Origin: SIG299 sp964544055
Lineage (GTDB): Bacteria > Bacillota > Clostridia > Lachnospirales > Lachnospiraceae
Assembly: GCA_964544055.1 (NCBI GenBank)
Contig: CAZJAA010000004.1
Span: 62,001 to 126,000 of the forward strand
Length of the DNA: 64,000 bases
Direction of reading: 5' to 3'
In this document: in pieces, positions 47,886 through 57,116 of the stretch
How the letters are laid out: every line of letters begins with the position of its first letter
Numbering within the stretch: position 1 is the stretch's first letter
Notes under the pieces: model-generated
Told to the model about the DNA's origin: nothing
Seen by the model: the letters and a program-made list of their open reading frames with translations, nothing else
Databases searched by the model: none
Position numbers and translations under genes: made by a program

Positions 47886-49721
47886 TCACTTTTGACTATA
47901 AAGGTAACCAACGTCAGTGTTTTTATAATAATGCATCAATATTTCTTCAAATCCCATTCCGTGCGCCGCAAGATATTTTGCTCCATACTGACTCATACCC
48001 GTTCCATGCCCGTAACCGCCTCCCCGGATCACAAAATAATTCTCTTTTTTTTCCACCGTAAAATAAGCACTTGGAAGCAGATTCATATTGCTGGAGGTGC
48101 TGCCATCCTGAAGATATACAACGTTTAATGGTGCCAGAATATACCGGACATTATATTCTCTCTGCACAAGGTAAGACGCTTCGCTTCCGACTAAAATCAG
48201 TTTAGTAATGACCCCGCTGCTTCCGCGCTCTGCGATAATAATATCCTCCAGCTTTCCGAATTTTTCAATTTTTCCTTCTGCAAACTGCATCGTTTCGCCG
48301 CTTTCCGCAACTTTTACCAAAATCATATCCGGCACCGCTTCCTGACGTTCTTTCAGACGCTTCAGAATTTTTTCACTCAATTCCGTTCCAACCACAGTAT
48401 TCCACCGGAACCAGACCGACTCTTTATCATACCATTCCAGATTGCTGTCCAGAAATTTTTCAAAGTTCTCCGTCCGGCTTAAATTTTTCTTTGTTCCCTC
48501 TGCCGCTTGAACTACTCCTGAAAGCCGGGTTCCTGCACTTTCTCCCCAAATATCCAGACTATCCGAAGTATACCCATAAGAGCAGGAAAAATAATAGGCA
48601 GAAATGCAGCTTCCCTCCTGCGCAAGTACTCTGCCGAACGTAGTCTTCACCGCCTCTATTGCACTTTCCGTTTCCCCATAATTTTGATATACCTGGCAGT
48701 TCATACTGTCATCCACATGTGCCCCAAATGCAAGATATCGATTAGCTAACAACTGATTGCACGCATAGCTTCTGGCACAGACCGCCTGTGCTTTCAAGGC
48801 TTCCATGCCAAAGCTTTCCGGCATTTCACTCGGCAGAACCCCATACAAATATTCTTCCAGAGAAAGTTCGTTGACTACAAGCATTTTTCCATCCTGCAAT
48901 GCCACTTCCAACGTTCCGCGGTACAACGGAACCCCAACTGCACGCCGCACATTATAAAGTGCCAGTTTTCCTTCTTCTTTTTCCGTTCCAAGATAAATCC
49001 GCCCACCATATTCCTCCACCAGCTCCGGTGTCAGCATTACCTTTTCTCCGGCTTCCATCCATTTTGTTTTTCCGGCTCCGTCACTAAGGTAAAATGCCGT
49101 CTCACTGCCGCATTCCAGACTGTCATGATAATATCCTCCATAAGAAGAGGTCTGGATAAGCACCCGGATACTCGTTACTTTGACCGGTTTCTCCACCAGT
49201 GCTGCGCAAACCCTGTTACCGGAAAGCACAAAAGAAGAAGTGGTATACCCCACGGATACTTCTTGCCAGGAGACTTCTTCCGTTCCATCATAAATGCGAT
49301 ATACTCTGCTTTCTTCTTCCAAAGGTAATATTCCATATCCTTCCAGTTCAATATAATCTTCCCCTATACGAAGTACCTTTGCCTCAATCGTATCCTGCTT
49401 TACGACAAGTTCGGTCACAACGCCCCGTTCTACCGTCACATCAACGATGCATTCCTTTAAGGTTGTTCCGAGTGCTGCCGCAAGCCGGAAGCTGTGTAAC
49501 TCCCCATCATATAAAACTTCAATCTTATTATCCTTTCCTTCCTCAAGCCATATATTGGACAATACATACGGCACTTCAGGAGCAGGCGTCGGCGTATCCG
49601 TTGGCAAAGAAGCCACCGTTCCATCCCATTTGTTTTTGTCCTGAAACAGCAATGCCAGACAAAGCAGTAACAACAGCACAACACTGCATATTAATTTTTT
49701 ATCTTTCTTATTTTTCCACAT
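47886..49721 (-). CDS. spoIID: SpoIID/LytB-domain protein
   Basis: 611 residues, membrane-anchored at the N-terminus (LICSVVLLLLLCLALLF). The SpoIID domain occupies the second half: SLEEYLYGVLPSEMPESFG, EALKAQAVCARSYA, SCSYGYTSD and RGGGYGHGTGMSQYGAKYLA. SpoIID is a lytic transglycosylase that removes peptide-free glycan during engulfment. Bacillus SpoIID has about 340 residues; the extra ~270 at the N-terminus form beta-rich sequence of unknown role, so this may be a SpoIID-related protein rather than the engulfment enzyme itself. AAAGGAGAAGAAAA precedes the ATG. Confidence 0.82.
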   Translation of the reverse strand: MWKNKKDKKLICSVVLLLLLCLALLFQDKNKWDGTVASLPTDTPTPAPEVPYVLSNIWLEEGKDNKIEVLYDGELHSFRLAAALGTTLKECIVDVTVERGVVTELVVKQDTIEAKVLRIGEDYIELEGYGILPLEEESRVYRIYDGTEEVSWQEVSVGYTTSSFVLSGNRVCAALVEKPVKVTSIRVLIQTSSYGGYYHDSLECGSETAFYLSDGAGKTKWMEAGEKVMLTPELVEEYGGRIYLGTEKEEGKLALYNVRRAVGVPLYRGTLEVALQDGKMLVVNELSLEEYLYGVLPSEMPESFGMEALKAQAVCARSYACNQLLANRYLAFGAHVDDSMNCQVYQNYGETESAIEAVKTTFGRVLAQEGSCISAYYFSCSYGYTSDSLDIWGESAGTRLSGVVQAAEGTKKNLSRTENFEKFLDSNLEWYDKESVWFRWNTVVGTELSEKILKRLKERQEAVPDMILVKVAESGETMQFAEGKIEKFGKLEDIIIAERGSSGVITKLILVGSEASYLVQREYNVRYILAPLNVVYLQDGSTSSNMNLLPSAYFTVEKKENYFVIRGGGYGHGTGMSQYGAKYLAAHGMGFEEILMHYYKNTDVGYLYSQK

Positions 49722-49912
49722 TTTTCTTCTCCTTTAGCCACCTGCAGTTCCTTGTCTTACACTGGCTTTGCAAGCATTCTTCTGCTTTATTTATATGAAA
49801 CATGTCCAAAAAGTATGAAGGAAATAATTGACGTTGGCTTGCTTTTTTGGTACACTTTACTCTTCGTGCTGAAGTAAGTTTTCTGCAGCACCTGCTGCTG
49901 AAATAACTACAG

Positions 49913-49954
49913 AAAAAAAAATCGCTGAAGTTGCAAATGCTTCAGCGATTTTTT
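49913..49954 (-). terminator. terminator after the cysteine desulfidase-family gene
   Basis: Arms AAAAATCGCTGAAG/CTTCAGCGATTTTT, nine-base loop, long U-runs on both strands, 27 bases past the stop. Confidence 0.92.
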
Positions 49955-49980
49955 ATAAATCATTATGTAGTAATTCTTCT

Positions 49981-51255
49981 CTAACAGCCTGTCATAATCC
50001 GGATAATTTCTTTATCTGTTTCTTTCATGCCGACTTTTCCCAGACGACCGATATTTGCCAGCGTGTTTTCCACGCCCTTGGACACCAGGCCATCCCCACT
50101 GACAAATTGCTGGCCTTCCAAAAACATTTCATAGCCAAAAATTCCTGCCTCCACTGCTGCCGCAATTTTTCCGGCACAGGATGCCTTGGCACCGTCACAG
50201 ACAATTCCGGAAACAATGGCCAGAGCATTCACCAGAGTGTGGGCAATTGTCCTGTAGTCGCCACCCTTTAAATAGGCAATCCCGCAGCCGGCACCACAGC
50301 CGGCACTGATAGCACCGCAGTAGGCAGAAAGTCTGCCAATTCCGGTTTTCTGGTGAATTGTAACCAGATTCGATACGGCAAGTGCACGATACAATTCCTC
50401 CCTCGATTTCTGCAAGCCGTCTGCATAAACGATAACCGGAAGAGATGCCGTTATTCCCTGATTGCCGCTGCCGGAATTGATGATTACTGGAAGCTCACAG
50501 CCGCTCATTCTTGCATCCGAACCGGCTGCCGCATATGCCTTTGCCCTGGTCCGCAAATCCTGACTTCCTTTTAATAAGACGCTTCCCACATTGGCTCCCC
50601 AGCTGTTTTTCAATCCTTCTTCTGCAATCGCAGTATTGTAGGCAATCTGCCGGTCAAAAATTGCTTTGACGTCCTCCACATTAAGAATATCTGCAAATTC
50701 CACAATTTCTTTGATGTTTAACCGACTTTTATCTGCCAACAGGTTTTCTGTTGCCTGAACCTCTCCTGCCTTGTAAAGCACCTTGCCGTTTTTTTCTATC
50801 AGCACAATATTGGTATGATATCCTGAAATCCGCACCATAGCAGATTCTGCGCCTTTCGTTAATATCATCCGGATATCCAGTGCTTCCTCTCCTTCTGCCG
50901 GGCACACCATAATCGGACACTGTGCAAGAAATTCGCGCATCTGTGCTTTCTGTTCCTTTGTTACCTCAGCAATTACTTCCAAAATTTTTTCTGTCTTTCC
51001 GGCAACAATTCCGGCCGCCGCTGCCGCTTCAATTCCTTTTAAACCGTTTGTATTCGGTACAATTACACTCTTTACGTTTTTTACAATGTTGCCGCTGACA
51101 TAAAGCGTCACACCATCCGGCATACCGCCAAGCACGTCACGCACTTTTGCACCGCAATAAGCAATGGCAATCGGTTCCGTACAGCCCATGGCAGGAACCA
51201 GCTCCTCTTTCAGTATCTCAATATAAGTGGAATATGTCGTATCTCCCTGTTTCAT
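49981..51255 (-). CDS. L-cysteine desulfidase family protein (UPF0597, CyuA/YhaM-like)
   Basis: 424 residues. Related to archaeal L-cysteine desulfidase and E. coli CyuA, iron-sulfur enzymes releasing sulfide, ammonia and pyruvate from cysteine. Cluster-type cysteines are visible in AMGCTEPIAIAY (about 25), CGAISAGCGAGCG and GIVCDGAKASCAGK; SGSGNQGITASLPV is another family block. GGAAGAACTT precedes the ATG. A strong promoter lies 160 bases upstream and leaves a long leader (51256-51409). Confidence 0.88.
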   Translation of the reverse strand: MKQGDTTYSTYIEILKEELVPAMGCTEPIAIAYCGAKVRDVLGGMPDGVTLYVSGNIVKNVKSVIVPNTNGLKGIEAAAAAGIVAGKTEKILEVIAEVTKEQKAQMREFLAQCPIMVCPAEGEEALDIRMILTKGAESAMVRISGYHTNIVLIEKNGKVLYKAGEVQATENLLADKSRLNIKEIVEFADILNVEDVKAIFDRQIAYNTAIAEEGLKNSWGANVGSVLLKGSQDLRTRAKAYAAAGSDARMSGCELPVIINSGSGNQGITASLPVIVYADGLQKSREELYRALAVSNLVTIHQKTGIGRLSAYCGAISAGCGAGCGIAYLKGGDYRTIAHTLVNALAIVSGIVCDGAKASCAGKIAAAVEAGIFGYEMFLEGQQFVSGDGLVSKGVENTLANIGRLGKVGMKETDKEIIRIMTGC

Positions 51256-51415
51256 AAGTTCTTCCTTCGTTTTTGTTTATTTCCTGTTTCCAAACGGATT
51301 TTTCTTTCAAATAAATAAAAATCCGCCATACGTTTCCAATGTGCTCTTGAAATCTTCTCAAGCAAGCATTCTAAGACAGCCTCCTTGAATGAAGATCCTA
51401 ATGGTGCATTTGTAT

Positions 51416-51444
51416 AGTATAGCGGATTTCTATATAAATTTCAA
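51416..51444 (-). promoter_or_regulatory. promoter of the desulfidase-family gene
   Basis: Minus strand TTGAAA (51439-51444), 17-base spacer, TATACT (51416-51421), starting a leader of about 150 bases. It lies just beyond the asd stop codon. Confidence 0.75.
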
Positions 51445-51454
51445 ATAGTTTTCC

Positions 51455-52537
51455 TTATTTTGCTGTAATATATCCCTGAGCCTTTAACAGTTCGGCAATC
51501 AGCACAGCACCACCGGCTGCACCACGCTTTGTATTATGGGAAAGTCCGACAAACTTGTAGTCGTATACGGTATCCTCACGGAGACGACCTGCAAATACGC
51601 CCATACCCTTTTCTTTGTCACGGTCAAGCTTTGCCTGCGGACGGTTATCTTCTTCAAAATAAGTAATAAACTGCTCTGGTGCGCTCGGAAGCTTTAATTC
51701 CTGCGGAAGACCCTTGAATTCCTTCCATGCCTTTAAAATCTGCTCCTTGGTTGGCTTCTTCTTAAAGGATACAAACACAGCCGCAGTATGACCATCCGAA
51801 ACCGGAACACGGATACACTGACAGGTAATCACAGGACCTTCTGCCTTTTTGATTACGCCGTCTTCTACCTTGCCCCAGATACGGAGCGGTTCCTGCTCAC
51901 TCTTTTCTTCTTCGCCGCCAATGTAAGGAATTACGTTGTCCACCATTTCCGGCCACTCGGCAAAGGTTTTGCCCGCACCGGAAATTGCCTGATAGGTTGT
52001 AGCTACAACTACAGTCGGCTCAAATTCCTTTAATGCATGAAGCATTGGTGTGTAGCTCTGGATGGAGCAGTTTGGCTTTACTACGATAAAGCCCCTCTTT
52101 GTGCCAAGACGCTCTTTCTGGGAAGCAATAACCTCTAAATGCTCCGGATTTAATTCCGGCACTACCATTGGAACGTCCGGTGTCCAGCGGTGTGCGCTGT
52201 TGTTGGAAACAACCGGTGTTTCTGTTTTTGCATAAGCTTCCTCAATTGCCTTGATTTCTTCCTTTGTCATATCTACGGCGCTGAATACGAAATCCACCTG
52301 GGAAGCTACCTTTTCTACTTCATTTACATTTAAAACAATGAGCTTCTTGACAGCTTCCGGCATCGGAGTTGTCATTTTCCATCGGCCGCCTACTGCCTCC
52401 TCGTAGGTTTTGCCGGCACTACGCGGACTTGCCGCTACTGTTGTCACTTCAAACCATGGGTGATTTTCCAATAAAGAAATAAATCTCTGACCGACCATAC
52501 CGGTTGCACCTAAAATACCAACTCTTAACTTTTCCAT
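51455..52537 (-). CDS. asd: aspartate-semialdehyde dehydrogenase
   Basis: Reduces aspartyl phosphate to aspartate semialdehyde for lysine, threonine, methionine and diaminopimelate. 360 residues of the archaeal/yeast-like branch: GATGMVGQRFISLL at the N-terminus, active-site Cys in VVKPNCSIQSY, and TYQAISGAGKTF. AAGGAGGATTAGT precedes the ATG at 52537. A terminator-like hairpin lies 26 bases upstream of the start (52563-52590), suggesting attenuation. Confidence 0.95.
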   Translation of the reverse strand: MEKLRVGILGATGMVGQRFISLLENHPWFEVTTVAASPRSAGKTYEEAVGGRWKMTTPMPEAVKKLIVLNVNEVEKVASQVDFVFSAVDMTKEEIKAIEEAYAKTETPVVSNNSAHRWTPDVPMVVPELNPEHLEVIASQKERLGTKRGFIVVKPNCSIQSYTPMLHALKEFEPTVVVATTYQAISGAGKTFAEWPEMVDNVIPYIGGEEEKSEQEPLRIWGKVEDGVIKKAEGPVITCQCIRVPVSDGHTAAVFVSFKKKPTKEQILKAWKEFKGLPQELKLPSAPEQFITYFEEDNRPQAKLDRDKEKGMGVFAGRLREDTVYDYKFVGLSHNTKRGAAGGAVLIAELLKAQGYITAK

Positions 52538-52562
52538 ACTAATCCTCCTTGTTTTTACGGAG

Positions 52563-52590
52563 TAAAAATGCCCACCCACTTATGTGGGCA
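52563..52590 (-). promoter_or_regulatory. terminator-like hairpin in the asd leader
   Basis: Minus strand TGCCCAC/GTGGGCA arms around eight bases followed by TTTTT, ending 26 bases before the asd ATG. A neighbouring AGGAGGAAAATCCTCT stretch could form a competing hairpin. It has no known riboswitch signature that I recognise. Confidence 0.55.
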
Positions 52591-52708
52591 GAGGATTTTC
52601 CTCCTTGTGTTTCTGTGGCGAACATTTGTCTTTGTGATATGTTACACTTTTTTCAAAAAAAAATCAACTGTTTTTCTTTTCTTTTTTCAATTTTGTTTAC
52701 TTTTACTT

Positions 52709-52751
52709 GGTAAAGCATTAGTTTGATAATGTATTTGTGCAAATTTACCAA
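52709..52751. repeat. 8-bp inverted repeat between dusB and asd
   Basis: TTGGTAAA and TTTACCAA separated by about 27 AT-rich bases, no U-run. Could be an operator pair or a weak hairpin at the end of the dusB transcript. Confidence 0.45.
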
Positions 52752-52786
52752 TGCACCGTTTAGGGCAGCATTCCACCCAGATACTA

Positions 52787-53767
52787 TCAAAGCTCTCTGC
52801 TTTCTGCATAATAACGATCCAGCAGCTGTTTCAGATCATCCATCGTTTCCACTTCATTTACGGCATTGCGAAGTTTTGATGCCCTCTTGAACCCGGTAGC
52901 ATACCAGGCAACATGCTTGCGCATTTCGCGGATGCCGGCATATTCCCCTACAAAGTCCACATGAATTTTGGCATGTCGTAAAATCATGGCAATCACCTCA
53001 TCAAGCTGCGGCTTTGGAAGCAGCACTCCCTCTTCCAGATACGCCTTAATCTGACGGAATATCCATGGATTTCCCTGGGCACCTCTTGCCACCATAATCC
53101 CGTCACAGCCGGTTTCCTCAAGCATCCGTCCGGCATCCTGCGGTGTAAAAATATCACCATTTCCGATAACCGGAATGTTGACCGCCTCTTTTACCTGCCG
53201 GATAATTTTCCAGTCCGCTGTTCCACTATAATACTGCTCTCTCGTACGCCCATGTACGGCAATTGCCGCTGCACCCGCTTCTTCTGCAATTTTTGCTACC
53301 AGCGGTGCGTTTGCATCGTCCTTTCCAAAGCCCTTGCGGATTTTTATTGTCACCGGCTTTTTTATGGCCGTGGAAACTGCATGAACAATCTCTCCTATTT
53401 TTTCCGGTGTTTTCATCAATGCCGAGCCTTCTCCGTTATTGACCACCTTTGGCACAGGGCAGCCCATGTTGATATCCAGAATATCAAAATTCCGTTCTTC
53501 AATACGCTTTGCCTGTTCTGCCATAATCTTCGGGTCCTCGCCAAACAACTGCAGTGCCACCGGGCGTTCTGCCTCCTCCACGCGAAGCAGTGCCTCTGTA
53601 TTTTTATTATTATACAAAATGCCCTTGGCACTGACCATTTCTGTATAAATTAAATCCGCTCCGCATTCCTTGCATAACGTGCGGAACGGCAGGTCAGTCA
53701 CCCCTGCCATTGGTCCCAGTGCCACAATTCCGGGCACCGTAACGGTTCCTATTTGTATTTTTTTCAC
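52787..53767 (-). CDS. dusB: tRNA-dihydrouridine synthase
   Basis: Flavoenzyme reducing uridines in tRNA D-loops. 326 residues: FMN barrel with GPMAGVTDLPFR, QLFGEDP, DINMGCPVPKVVNNGEGSALM (catalytic Cys), IAVHGRTREQYYSG and VARGAQGNPWIF; C-terminal helical domain. Starts with GTG at 53767, and that GTGA overlaps the stop of a 33-codon gene, implying coupled translation. coaX lies upstream, an order common in clostridia. Confidence 0.95.
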   Translation of the reverse strand: MKKIQIGTVTVPGIVALGPMAGVTDLPFRTLCKECGADLIYTEMVSAKGILYNNKNTEALLRVEEAERPVALQLFGEDPKIMAEQAKRIEERNFDILDINMGCPVPKVVNNGEGSALMKTPEKIGEIVHAVSTAIKKPVTIKIRKGFGKDDANAPLVAKIAEEAGAAAIAVHGRTREQYYSGTADWKIIRQVKEAVNIPVIGNGDIFTPQDAGRMLEETGCDGIMVARGAQGNPWIFRQIKAYLEEGVLLPKPQLDEVIAMILRHAKIHVDFVGEYAGIREMRKHVAWYATGFKRASKLRNAVNEVETMDDLKQLLDRYYAESREL

Positions 53768-53865
53768 TTATTTTCCCATTCCTTATCCATCCAGTTTTTA
53801 TAACCCTGTCTATGTTCAAAAAGACATTCGAAAGCTCTTTTCTTCTTCGCTTTCACGCACAACAC
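53764..53865 (-). CDS. small basic protein coupled to dusB (33 codons)
   Basis: Reads MLCVKAKKKRAFECLFEHRQ and continues GYKNWMDKEWENK, ending in a TGA that overlaps the dusB GTG start. AAAGG lies six bases before the GTG start at 53865. The composition (basic N-terminus, aromatic and acidic C-terminus) looks like real protein rather than random frame, and it fills nearly the whole coaX-dusB gap. No family is recognised. It may be a leader whose translation sets that of dusB, or a small protein in its own right. Confidence 0.55.
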   Translation of the reverse strand: MLCVKAKKKRAFECLFEHRQGYKNWMDKEWENK

Positions 53866-53887
53866 GTCAGACCTTTGGCAGTTAACG

Positions 53888-54667
53888 TCATACCTTTTTT
53901 CCGGATGTTTTCTCAAAAATCAGTCGAAGTCCCTCCAAAGTAAGCATTGGACGATAGACATCAATGCTGTCCGTGTTCTCTGCAATCAGCTTGCCCAGCC
54001 CTCCGGTTGCTACTACCTTTGCCTGCGGCAATCCGCTTTCCTCTTTCATCTTTCGGATAATATACTCCGTCTGTCCGATACAGCCATACACCAGCCCTGC
54101 CTGCATACTTGTAATTGTGTCCTTTGCCAGAATAGAAGTCGGCTTTTCAATTTCAATTTCCGGAAGCTTTGCCGTATCATTCCATAAGGCATTTGCACTG
54201 ATGCGGATGCCCGGACAAGTAATGCCGGCTACAAAAGCTCCCTGTGCAGTAATCAGGTCGTAAGTGGTTGCCGTTCCAAAATCAACAACAATTACCGGAC
54301 CACCATGTAAATAATAGGCTGCTACTGCGTCCACAATACGGTCCGCACCGATTTCCTTTGGATTTGGCGTTTCAATCCGAATTCCGGTTTTTGTGCCCTC
54401 TCCGACAATCATCGGCGTTATTCCCAAATACTTGATAATTGCACTCGTCAAAGAATACATGATTCCCGGCACTACCGAAGCAATAATAACATCCTCTATT
54501 TTTTTTCGGTCAATGCACCGTTTTTCTAGGATTTCACATATTATGATTCCAAATTCATCCGAAGTTCTCGTCTTTTTGGTTGTCAGCCGGAAGCTTGCTT
54601 TTGTTTCTTCCCCACACATAACAGCACAGGTAATATTCGTATTGCCCACATCAATTGCTAACAGCAT
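53888..54667 (-). CDS. coaX: type III pantothenate kinase
   Basis: First step of coenzyme A synthesis. 259 residues, actin-like ATPase fold: LLAIDVGNTNITCAV (phosphate 1), GADRIVDAVAAYYLHGG, VVDFGTATTYDLI and ATGGLGKLIAENT. GGAAGGAGAATATC precedes the ATG. A conserved-looking 117-residue gene precedes it by 59 bases; dusB follows after the small gene. Confidence 0.96.
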   Translation of the reverse strand: MLLAIDVGNTNITCAVMCGEETKASFRLTTKKTRTSDEFGIIICEILEKRCIDRKKIEDVIIASVVPGIMYSLTSAIIKYLGITPMIVGEGTKTGIRIETPNPKEIGADRIVDAVAAYYLHGGPVIVVDFGTATTYDLITAQGAFVAGITCPGIRISANALWNDTAKLPEIEIEKPTSILAKDTITSMQAGLVYGCIGQTEYIIRKMKEESGLPQAKVVATGGLGKLIAENTDSIDVYRPMLTLEGLRLIFEKTSGKKV

Positions 54668-54726
54668 GATATTCTCCTTCCAGAAACTATGATAATGTTT
54701 TTTTCAAACAATAACCGCATGCTTCA

Positions 54727-55080
54727 CTACGGTTTCTCTCTTAACAGCTCTGCTGCATCCTCATCCAGAAAAAATACGCGAAAATATAATTCCAGAGACT
54801 CTAACAGCTCTCTTTTTTCTTCCTGCAGACGTTTTACTTTTAATACACTGCCGATTTCATCATATAGAAGATCACCTTCTTCCGCCTCGGTCTGAAGCAT
54901 CAAGGTTCCGTCTTCTTCAAAAGAGAGCGTCAGCACGCCACCAACATCCTCCGTAAACAGCACACACATAATTTTTAATTCGTCCTTGATTCCCTGCGGA
55001 AGTCCTTCGAAATCCTCATTCAGATAATATTTTTTTTCATAGGCACTGCTGGCACAGAGCACAACTGCATCCTGATACAT
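54727..55080 (-). CDS. conserved small acidic protein, function unknown
   Basis: 117 residues, acidic and without membrane segments: MYQDAVVLCASSAYEKKYYL, LKIMCVLFTEDVGGVLTLSF, ELYFRVFFLDEDAAELL. It resembles DUF6145 proteins of Lachnospiraceae by recollection. AATAGGGAGGAATT precedes the ATG. Close spacing to coaX suggests cotranscription. Confidence 0.65.
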   Translation of the reverse strand: MYQDAVVLCASSAYEKKYYLNEDFEGLPQGIKDELKIMCVLFTEDVGGVLTLSFEEDGTLMLQTEAEEGDLLYDEIGSVLKVKRLQEEKRELLESLELYFRVFFLDEDAAELLREKP

Positions 55081-55228
55081 AATTCCTCCCTATTTTTTTC
55101 AATATACTCTCGGAAGCAACCAACCGAAGCATTCCGAATTTCTTCTATCATAGCATAAGATAAGGACAGTTGCAAAATATATTTTTACAACTGTCCTTAG
55201 GATAATGCTGTTTCTGAAATAATTTGTT

Positions 55229-55978
55229 TTATTTTATGTCGATGCCGCCAAGTACGCAGCTGCCTGTAATAATCAGCTTTGGTGAAGCTGCATCATGGAA
55301 ATTTGCATAGGAATTGCTCACATCCACGCCGCCAAGTACAGCAGAACATCCATCCGTTACCACATTGACATTTGCCGGCACATAAATGTCAATGCCGCCA
55401 AGTACAGCGGATACATTGATATAGACGTCCTCGGAAATAATGGCATTTTTAAGATTCAATTCCACGCCGCCAAGTACCACGTTGATATCTGCTCCGGTAA
55501 AACATTCATTATCCACACAAACATCTCTTCCGCTAAAAACAGCATTTATTTTGACATAGCCGCTGGTTTTCTGGGTATCAGACGTTTGATTCGCCGTATT
55601 TTCTGATGTTGTTCCGGATTCACCGGTTGCACTGTTATAGGTGTACTCCACATGATGCATCGGTTTCTTATGTGGAAAAATCAATTTCCAGCCAATCAGA
55701 ATACATACCACTGCGACTGCCATTGGTAGAAAATCAATATGAAAACCAAAATCCTGTGCATTGATTAACAAGCAGATACCAATCAGCAGACCAATAAGCG
55801 GCATTGTTTTGTCTTCTTTTGGGCGAGTCATTACATAAATACACGGGACAATGATAAACAATGTCCACCAGCCCGGAAAGAAAATTGAAAACTCAAATAA
55901 ATCCAAGGCACTGCCGGCATACAACAATCCGATAATAATAAATAATGTTCCAATGATTACTCCATTTGCTTTTTTCAT
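55229..55978 (-). CDS. LiaF-like membrane protein, second copy
   Basis: 249 residues, built like the protein at 40054-40722: membrane segments (GTLFIIIGLLYAGSALDLF, GWWTLFIIVPCIYVM) in the first ~100 residues, a Ser/Thr/Gln-rich linker (SATGESGTTSENTANQ), then a beta domain with repeated VLGGVE/VLGGID turns ending SCVLGGIDIK. Unlike the first copy it has no DUF4097 partner. GGAGGAATTTGTTGT precedes the ATG. Probable envelope-stress or surface-sensing role, by family only. Confidence 0.78.
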   Translation of the reverse strand: MKKANGVIIGTLFIIIGLLYAGSALDLFEFSIFFPGWWTLFIIVPCIYVMTRPKEDKTMPLIGLLIGICLLINAQDFGFHIDFLPMAVAVVCILIGWKLIFPHKKPMHHVEYTYNSATGESGTTSENTANQTSDTQKTSGYVKINAVFSGRDVCVDNECFTGADINVVLGGVELNLKNAIISEDVYINVSAVLGGIDIYVPANVNVVTDGCSAVLGGVDVSNSYANFHDAASPKLIITGSCVLGGIDIK

Positions 55979-56084
55979 ACAACAAATTCCTCCATTACAA
56001 AGTATTTCTTTGTTTCTCTGAATCCATCATATAACAACCTGCTGAAAAAGGCAAATTAGAGTTTCATTAAAAAGATTAAAATGT

Positions 56085-57020
56085 TTATTTGCCAAGCGTT
56101 GCAACCATAACTGCTTTGATGGTATGCATCCGATTTTCCGCTTCATCAAAGACAATGTCAGCAAAGCGGTCAAAAATTTCTTCGCTCACTTCATTGCCCT
56201 TTACTGCCGGAAGGCAATGCAGAAAAATAGTAGATGCCTTGCCTGTTTTGTCCAATAATTCCTGATTTACCTGATATGGACGAAGAAGTGCCACGCGCTC
56301 TGCTGCTTTGTCTTCTTCTCCCATGGAGCACCATACATCCGTATAAAGGGCATCTGCATCCTTTACCGCAGAAAGTTCATCCGAAATTTCAATGCTGCTG
56401 CCGGATTCTTTTGCATAATCACGGCATAAATCTACCAACTCCGGCTGCGGCCATAAGTTTTTTGGAGCCAGAATGGTAAAATTCACCCCTACCTTGGCAG
56501 AACCAATCATCAGACTGTTCGCCATATTGTTGCGGCCATCTCCTACAAATACAAGCTTTAATCCTTTAATATAACCAAACTGTTCTTTCAATGTAAGGAA
56601 ATCTGCCAGAATCTGTGTTGGATGATATTCGTCTGTCAAGCCGTTCCAGACAGGTACTCCACTGTATTTTGCCAGTTTTTCCACTGTTTCCTGCTTAAAA
56701 CCGCGGAACTCAATTCCATCAAACATACGTCCGAGAACTCTTGCGGTATCCTCTATACTTTCCTTGTGACCAAGCTGGATATCTTCCCGACTCATATATT
56801 CCGGATGACCGCCTTCGTCCAGACAACCGACCGTAAAAGCCGAACGCGTTCTGGTAGACGGCTTTTCAAAAATAAGTGCAATATTTTTTCCTTTTAAGCT
56901 TTCTCCGGTAATTCCCTGCTTTTTCTTTGCTTTTAAGTCTGCTGCAAGGTCAATCAGACCAAGGATTTCTTCTGCTGTGAAATCTTTCAATGTTAAAAAA
57001 GAACGTCCTTTTAAATTCAT
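56085..57020 (-). CDS. argF: ornithine carbamoyltransferase
   Basis: Makes citrulline from ornithine and carbamoyl phosphate. 311 residues: carbamoyl-phosphate loop FEKPSTRTRSAF (about 52-63), DEYHPTQILADF, ornithine residues in DVWCSMGEED, and FLHCLPAVKG near the C-terminus. Usual STRTRT reads STRTRS here. GGAAGGTAGAAAGAAT precedes the ATG. No other arg genes are adjacent, so biosynthetic versus catabolic use is open. Confidence 0.95.
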   Translation of the reverse strand: MNLKGRSFLTLKDFTAEEILGLIDLAADLKAKKKQGITGESLKGKNIALIFEKPSTRTRSAFTVGCLDEGGHPEYMSREDIQLGHKESIEDTARVLGRMFDGIEFRGFKQETVEKLAKYSGVPVWNGLTDEYHPTQILADFLTLKEQFGYIKGLKLVFVGDGRNNMANSLMIGSAKVGVNFTILAPKNLWPQPELVDLCRDYAKESGSSIEISDELSAVKDADALYTDVWCSMGEEDKAAERVALLRPYQVNQELLDKTGKASTIFLHCLPAVKGNEVSEEIFDRFADIVFDEAENRMHTIKAVMVATLGK

Positions 57021-57116
57021 ATTCTTTCTACCTTCCGTTTTTATTCTCTATTTCTGAAACAAATGTCACTCACTTAGTTGTTTGCGAAACAACCGGCTCA
57101 CCAGAATATTTTCACA

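Noticed and set aside
53805..53862. Possible fourth copy of the structured leader repeat before dusB
   Set aside because: It has a TTGTGC start, a GAAAGC/GCTTTC stem and GAATG after it, but the inner block is missing, it does not end at the ribosome site and it lies in the small coupled gene. Probably chance.
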